Positions 6,944-9,683 of a DNA stretch of 9,683 nt are shown here, piece after piece. The DNA lies in assembly GCA_964407165.1 (NCBI GenBank), contig CAYOUJ010000079.1, positions 1 to 9,683 of the forward strand, given 5' to 3'. The notes under the pieces were generated by a model that saw only the letters and a program-made list of their open reading frames with translations, was not told the origin of the DNA and ran no database searches. Source of the DNA: CAZPKH01 sp964407165 (GTDB lineage: Bacteria > Bacteroidota > Bacteroidia > Bacteroidales > Muribaculaceae). Every line of letters begins with the position of its first letter. Position 1 is the stretch's first letter. A program made the translations under genes and the position numbers.

Positions 6944-7239
6944 CGGTTGCCGGACTGCTTGCCTCCCTGCTGCGGCGGCTGCTTGCTCCCGTCAGGCTGC
7001 TGTTTGCCGGGCTGCTGTTTGCCGGGCTGCTGCTTCGGCTGAGGCACCGGCTCCTTGTGGTGACGCTTGCTGTCAGGCCGTATCTCAGGCACAGGCTGGG
7101 GGGGTACCGGCTGATAATTCGGGTTGACTACTACTCCCGGAACGCCTACGCTTAGGCTGAAGTAAACTTCCGACTTTCCGACCAATGGAGACATCAATGA
7201 GAGGAGGAGGACGCTGAGCATTACGAGTGACTTTTTCAT
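6937..7239 (-). CDS. small secreted Pro/Gln-rich protein
   Basis: This 100-residue product is read on the minus strand. MKKSLVMLSVLLLSLMSPLVGKS is a signal peptide, with a cleavage site probably near GKS or SEV. It is followed by YFSLSVGVPGVVVNPNYQPVPP, then a basic, Pro/Gln/Gly-rich tail with PGKQQ units coded by a 15-base tandem repeat (about 7005-7034), ending SGNRR. The frame extends upstream to 7344, but those 35 residues have no signal character and would bury the signal peptide, so the MKKS start at 7239 is preferred. Export is inferred. No known domain is recognised; the VGVPGVVV plus Pro-rich layout recalls small Bacteroidales envelope proteins of unknown function. It converges with the large lipoprotein gene and shares its terminal palindrome. 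No convincing TAnnTTTG box was found within about 100 bases upstream. Confidence 0.65.
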   Translation of the reverse strand: MKKSLVMLSVLLLSLMSPLVGKSEVYFSLSVGVPGVVVNPNYQPVPPQPVPEIRPDSKRHHKEPVPQPKQQPGKQQPGKQQPDGSKQPPQQGGKQSGNRR

Positions 7240-7601
7240 GACTGTAAGTTTTGGAGGGTTATTGTTTCGTTTCTTTGTCTCTTTGACTTCAAAAATCAGC
7301 GTTGGTTTACCCCGATTTTTCCAAACGTCCGAATATTCGACCAATCGGCCAATTTTGTCGATTTTCGCCGCTTGTCAGGTGCTATCGTCGCCGAGGCGCG
7401 TGATTTTTGCATCGCCTCTGAAAAATTTCTTCAAAACTCGACCACCAGCGCTCGTGTGGTAAAATACCCAAACCATCGTTGGGTAATATTACCATTTAAT
7501 TACAATGGCGTGTCCCTGAAATTTCACGTCTTCGGTTTTCGTTAACGACAGTAAACAACGCCAAAAAATTCTCAAATATTCGCATTTTTTTTTTGAAAAA
7601 C

Positions 7602-7633
7602 TTGCACACGTCAGATTTTTTTCGCTACATTTG
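7602..7633 (+). promoter_or_regulatory. upstream promoter of the B3/4-domain gene
   Basis: TTG at 7602-7604, a 21-base spacer and TACATTTG at 7626-7633 match the Bacteroidetes promoter consensus. A transcript from here would carry a leader of roughly 95 bases before the ATG at 7735 and would include the in-frame ATG at 7675. Confidence 0.6.
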
Positions 7634-7684
7634 CATGTGTGTTTTTCATAGTATTAGATTAAGATAAAGGTTTAATGGTAGGTT

Positions 7685-7730
7685 TTGTCGTGACGACAAG
7701 GCCTATTTTTTTATTTTATCTCTATATTTG
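7685..7730 (+). promoter_or_regulatory. second -7 box with adjacent perfect palindrome (candidate operator)
   Basis: TATATTTG at 7723-7730 fits TAnnTTTG and ends 4 bases before ATG 7735. No TTG lies at the expected -33 distance. Instead the palindrome TTGTCGTGACGACAA (7685-7699) sits just upstream, where an activator or repressor could bind. Confidence 0.5.
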
Positions 7731-7734
7731 CACC

Positions 7735-8403
7735 ATGAATCTCAAAATTTCTCAAAAAATTAAGGTCGTGGCGCCCGCTCTTCGCGAGGTCGTAATAACC
7801 GCCGATGTGGTAAATTTGCCCACTTCCGACACCCTCTGGCAGCTCCTGCTCGACGAGGGCGCACGCATACGTTCCATTTACCAAATTGACCAAATTAACA
7901 AACGCCCCGGCATCGCCGGCACCCGCGCCGCATACAAGGCTCTCGGCAAGGAGCCAAACCGTTACCGGCCCTCCACCGAAGCCCTCTGCCGGCGGCTCGT
8001 CAAGGGCCTCGAGCTTTACCGCATCAACGCCCTCGTCGACATAATAAACCTGCTATCCGTCCGCTCCGGCTACTCCATCGGCGGCTTCGATGCCGACCGC
8101 GTCGCCGGCGACACCGTCACCCTCGGGGTAGGGGAGGAGGGCGAGCCTTTCGAGGCCATAGGCCGCGGCCAGCTCAACATTGCCTGCCTCCCCGTGCTCC
8201 GCGACAGCCTCGGCCCCATAGGCACCCCCACCTCCGACCATGAGCGCACCAAACTAACACTCGGTACACGGCGCCTCCTCATGTCCGCACATATATATAA
8301 TGAGGAAATGCCCGCCGACGAGTTCATTGCCCTCACCGACAGCCTCCTCACCCGGTTTTGCTCGGCAACTAACATTAAGCACACCATCGTCAAACCTGAA
8401 TGA
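7735..8403 (+). CDS. stand-alone B3/4-domain protein (PheRS beta editing-domain relative)
   Basis: This 222-residue cytosolic protein resembles the B3/4 domain of the phenylalanyl-tRNA synthetase beta subunit, the domain that contains the site for hydrolysing mischarged Tyr-tRNA-Phe. The recognisable block is residues about 58-117: PGIAGTRAAYKALGKEPNRYRPSTEALCRRLVKG, then INALVDIINLLSVRSGYSIGGFD. This RYRPSxEAL plus NxLVDxxNxxSxxxxxxxGxxD pattern is typical of free-standing B3/4 proteins. No other PheT domains are present, so it is not a synthetase. A role in trans-editing or other tRNA/amino-acid handling is inference. ATG 7735 is preferred because a -7 box ends 4 bases before it. An in-frame ATG at 7675 would add 20 mostly hydrophobic residues. 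It overlaps the next gene by four bases (ATGA), implying coupled translation. Confidence 0.82.
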   Translation: MNLKISQKIKVVAPALREVVITADVVNLPTSDTLWQLLLDEGARIRSIYQIDQINKRPGIAGTRAAYKALGKEPNRYRPSTEALCRRLVKGLELYRINALVDIINLLSVRSGYSIGGFDADRVAGDTVTLGVGEEGEPFEAIGRGQLNIACLPVLRDSLGPIGTPTSDHERTKLTLGTRRLLMSAHIYNEEMPADEFIALTDSLLTRFCSATNIKHTIVKPE

Positions 8404-9011
8404 ACATACTCCAGTTTCACGGCGCCAACCTCAACGAGCGCTACATCGATACCGCTGTCAACGCCCTGCGCCGGGGCGAGATCATAATCTATCCCACCGA
8501 CACCCTCTATGCCATCGGCTGCGACGCCCTCAACCAGCGTTCCGTCGAGGCCATCTGCCGGCTCAAGGGCATCAACCCGGCCAAGCAGCACCTATCGATA
8601 CTCTGCGCCTCCCTCTCCCAGGCCAGCGAATACGCGCGCATCGACAACTACGCCTTCCGCGTGCTCAAGGAGAACCTCCCCGGCCCCTTCACCTTCATCC
8701 TTCCCGCAGCCACCACCCTCCCCAAGGTCTTCAAGGGGCGCAAGGAGGTGGGCGTGCGCATCCCCGACAGCCCCGTACCCCTCGCCCTCGCCGAGGCCCT
8801 GGGGCATCCGCTGCTCACAGCCTCCATAGACTTCGACCTCGCCGAGCCCGACGAGGCCGTCAACCCCGAGAGCATCGCCATGCGCTACGAGAGTGTCGCC
8901 TCCTTCCTCCTCGACGGAGGCTCCGGCACCCTTACCCCCTCCGCAGTCGTCGACCTCACCGACTCCCGCGACCCCCGGACCCTCCGCCCCGGCCCCCGCC
9001 CCCTCAAGTAA
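8400..9011 (+). CDS. YciO-like Sua5/YrdC family protein
   Basis: This 203-residue cytosolic protein belongs to the YrdC fold family. TsaC/Sua5 members make threonylcarbamoyl-AMP for the t6A tRNA modification; the YciO branch is similar but its role is less certain. Motifs are PTDTLYAIGCDA (32-43), LKGINPAKQHLSILC (55-69), LPGPFTFILPAA (about 94-105), VGVRIPDSP and a VVDLTD end. The PGxxTFIL, GxRxPxxPxxxALxEALGxPxLxxS and VxDLTD patterns follow E. coli YciO (about 206 residues) rather than TsaC. The KxR motif of TsaC reads K-G-I here (56-58), so its Arg is absent. ATG 8400 overlaps the B3/4 stop. The last codons (CTC AAG TAA) lie at the edge of a 38-bp tandem repeat, so the C-terminus may have been shaped by the repeat. 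Confidence 0.85.
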   Translation: MNILQFHGANLNERYIDTAVNALRRGEIIIYPTDTLYAIGCDALNQRSVEAICRLKGINPAKQHLSILCASLSQASEYARIDNYAFRVLKENLPGPFTFILPAATTLPKVFKGRKEVGVRIPDSPVPLALAEALGHPLLTASIDFDLAEPDEAVNPESIAMRYESVASFLLDGGSGTLTPSAVVDLTDSRDPRTLRPGPRPLK

Positions 9012-9156
9012 GTAGCGGGGCGGCGCCCTCGCGCCCCGCCTTCAAGTAAGGAGCGGGGCGGCGCCCTCGCGCCCCGCATCCAAGTAAGGAGCGGGGCGGC
9101 GCCCTCGCGCCCCGCCTCCAAGTAAGGAGCGGGGCGGCGCCCTCGCGCCCCGCATC
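9005..9156 (+). repeat. four tandem 38-bp hairpin units
   Basis: Units start at 9005, 9043, 9081 and 9119 and are nearly identical; units 2 and 4 match exactly. Each begins CAAGTAAG and holds the inverted repeat GCGGGGCG (unit bases 11-18) and CGCCCCGC (28-35) with a 9-base loop. The TAA of the first unit is the stop codon of the YciO-like gene. There are no spacers between units, so it is not CRISPR. A role in transcription ending or mRNA protection is possible. Confidence 0.9.
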
Positions 9157-9318
9157 CCCGCCTTGGCCGCAAGAGTTTCCCCCCTCGCCGCGAGCGTCAG
9201 CGAGCGCGGCTGTCACAGCGGCGGCCGTCAGGCCGGCGCTACCGTGGTGGCGCGCTTTGCGCGTCACCTCTCCGCCTTGGGCGCCCATTATGGAGGCGTT
9301 TCTGCCCGGTTGGTTGGC
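9157..9318. other. GC-rich non-coding stretch with small hairpins
   Basis: No credible gene is present. Visible stems are GCCGCG (9187-9192) with CGCGGC (9205-9210), AGCGGCGGCC with GGCCGGCGCT (around 9216-9240, imperfect), GTGGCGCG with CGCGTCAC around 9250-9265 (one G-T pair), and the palindrome TGGGCGCCCA near 9278-9289. It bridges the tandem array and the composite palindrome. Confidence 0.45.
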
Positions 9319-9612
9319 GTAACTATTCACCGAATATATTTCATTAGGCATTTCTGCCCCAAAGGGGCAGTTTGATGATATCCCCGGGCAAGCGAAGCGC
9401 AGCCCGGGGATGAAGAACAAACCGCCCGGACATGCACCCCAAAGGGGTGCGCTGATGATCGGCTCAACTATCATCAGCGCACCCCGTTGGGGTGCCGGGG
9501 CGCGAGGACGCCGCCCCGCTCCCCCGGGCTGCGCTTCGCTTGCCCGGGGTTATCATCAGCGCGCTCCTTTGGAGCGCATTTATAAAAATATTGGTAATCG
9601 GTGAATAGTTAC
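9319..9612. repeat. 294-bp composite palindromic element with nested hairpins
   Basis: The ends GTAACTATTCACCGA (9319-9333) and its perfect reverse complement (9598-9612) enclose mirrored parts. These are hairpin A (9354-9370, CTGCCCC/GGGGCAG) against A' (9561-9577, GCGCTCC/GGAGCGC); TGATGAT (9373-9379) against ATCATCA (9552-9558); an exact 28-bp inverted copy, 9382-9409 against 9522-9549, itself a CCCCGGGC/GCCCGGGG hairpin; and a central 16-bp inverted repeat, 9444-9459 against 9470-9485. Centres of symmetry fall at 9465.5 for the outer parts and 9464.5 for the inner. No transposase is present. It may be a palindromic MITE or a REP-like module. Confidence 0.8.
9497..9522 (-). repeat. inverted single copy of the 38-bp array's hairpin core
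   Basis: This stretch matches the reverse complement of the GGAGCGGGGCGG... core of the 9005-9156 units over 26 bp with one mismatch (A at 9508). The CAAGTA part of the unit is missing, which defines the mobile or conserved core as the hairpin itself. Confidence 0.8.
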
Positions 9613-9652
9613 TGGTTAGCCCCGAGGCGTTAAAGTAGGTTAAAAATCACGG

Positions 9653-9665
9653 GCCTGAAACAGGC
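9653..9665 (+). other. small hairpin near the window end
   Basis: GCCTG, loop AAA and CAGGC form a short stem of the same layout (stem, three-base loop) as the hairpins of the 9319-9612 element. Nothing else is visible in 9613-9683, and no gene can be supported there. Confidence 0.35.
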
Positions 9666-9683
9666 AACTCGCTGACTGTTAGC

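Larger units (their letters stand above)
7240..7734. other. AT-rich divergent regulatory region
   Basis: About 495 bases without a credible gene separate two divergent genes. Visible elements are a hairpin GAGGCG/CGCCTC (7393-7418), ACCAC/GTGGT (7441-7460), TACCCAA/TTGGGTA (7465-7485), the perfect palindrome GGTAATATTACC (7482-7493) overlapping it, TCGTTAACGA (7539-7548), a T10 run (7585-7594), a promoter (7602-7633), the palindrome TTGTCGTGACGACAA (7685-7699) and a second -7 box (7723-7730). No tRNA or known riboswitch was recognised. Confidence 0.5.

Noticed and set aside
7240..7344. 35-residue N-terminal extension of the small Pro/Gln-rich protein
   Set aside because: It is polar with no signal character and would place the clear MKKS signal peptide internally.
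7585..7594. T10 run as an intrinsic terminator
   Set aside because: No GC-rich stem directly precedes it on the plus strand, and it lies just upstream of a promoter.
7635..7667. Ten-codon upstream ORF after the promoter at 7602-7633
   Set aside because: Its ATG lies only one base after the -7 box, so it is probably upstream of the transcription start; the peptide has no regulatory codon run.
9005..9156. CRISPR-like array
   Set aside because: The 38-bp units are directly adjacent with no variable spacers, and no cas genes are in the window.
9004..9474. Open frame of 156 codons on the minus strand across the repeat region
   Set aside because: It runs through the 38-bp array and the palindromes; its residues merely restate the repeats (GARGRRPAP-like) and it has no recognisable domain or start signal.

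Overview
The window looks like chromosomal DNA from a GC-rich member of the Bacteroidales, plausibly Muribaculaceae or a relative. This is inferred from Bacteroidetes-type promoters (TTG, about 20 bases, then TAnnTTTG), gene starts without Shine-Dalgarno sequences, families typical of this group (DUF3467, a NigD-like lipoprotein, a large Ig-like lipoprotein of the 'vGrPdGGP.DedPP' type), and a CysS that closely resembles my recollection of Bacteroides CysS. No rRNA, tRNA, CRISPR array, transposase or phage gene was seen.

Layout. Bases 1-332 have no gene and hold a 256-bp MITE-like element with 25-bp terminal inverted repeats. Next comes a secreted Gly/Asn/Pro-rich protein with a Tyr-rich C-terminal domain (333-1382). 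A GC hairpin and a strong promoter precede a forward cluster: lolD (1549-2217, GTG start, apparently leaderless), a NigD-like lipoprotein overlapping it by 4 bases (2214-2888), a DUF3467 protein (2913-3239), cysS (3358-4839) and a large Ig-like lipoprotein (4860-6866). That last gene converges on a small secreted Pro/Gln-rich protein on the minus strand (6937-7239). Both stop codons lie inside one perfect 39-bp-arm palindrome. After an AT-rich regulatory stretch, a B3/4-domain protein (7735-8403) and a YciO/YrdC-family protein (8400-9011) form a translationally coupled pair. The last 670 bases are non-coding and repeat-rich: four 38-bp tandem units that each encode a hairpin, then a nearly symmetric 294-bp composite palindrome.

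How the genes relate. LolD is the ATPase of the machinery that releases lipoproteins toward the outer membrane. It is coupled to a predicted surface lipoprotein and lies upstream of another lipoprotein. CysS, the B3/4 protein (related to the PheRS beta-subunit domain that contains the editing site) and the YciO-like protein all point to tRNA charging or modification.

The most unusual content is structural. Heptamer-periodic repeats occur at three gene junctions, one of them forming the signal-peptide codons of a lipoprotein. Two genes share the same leaderless start geometry (TAnnTTTG, 4 bases, start codon). The 3' end carries the nested palindromes. No complete novel enzymatic system could be demonstrated from the sequence alone.
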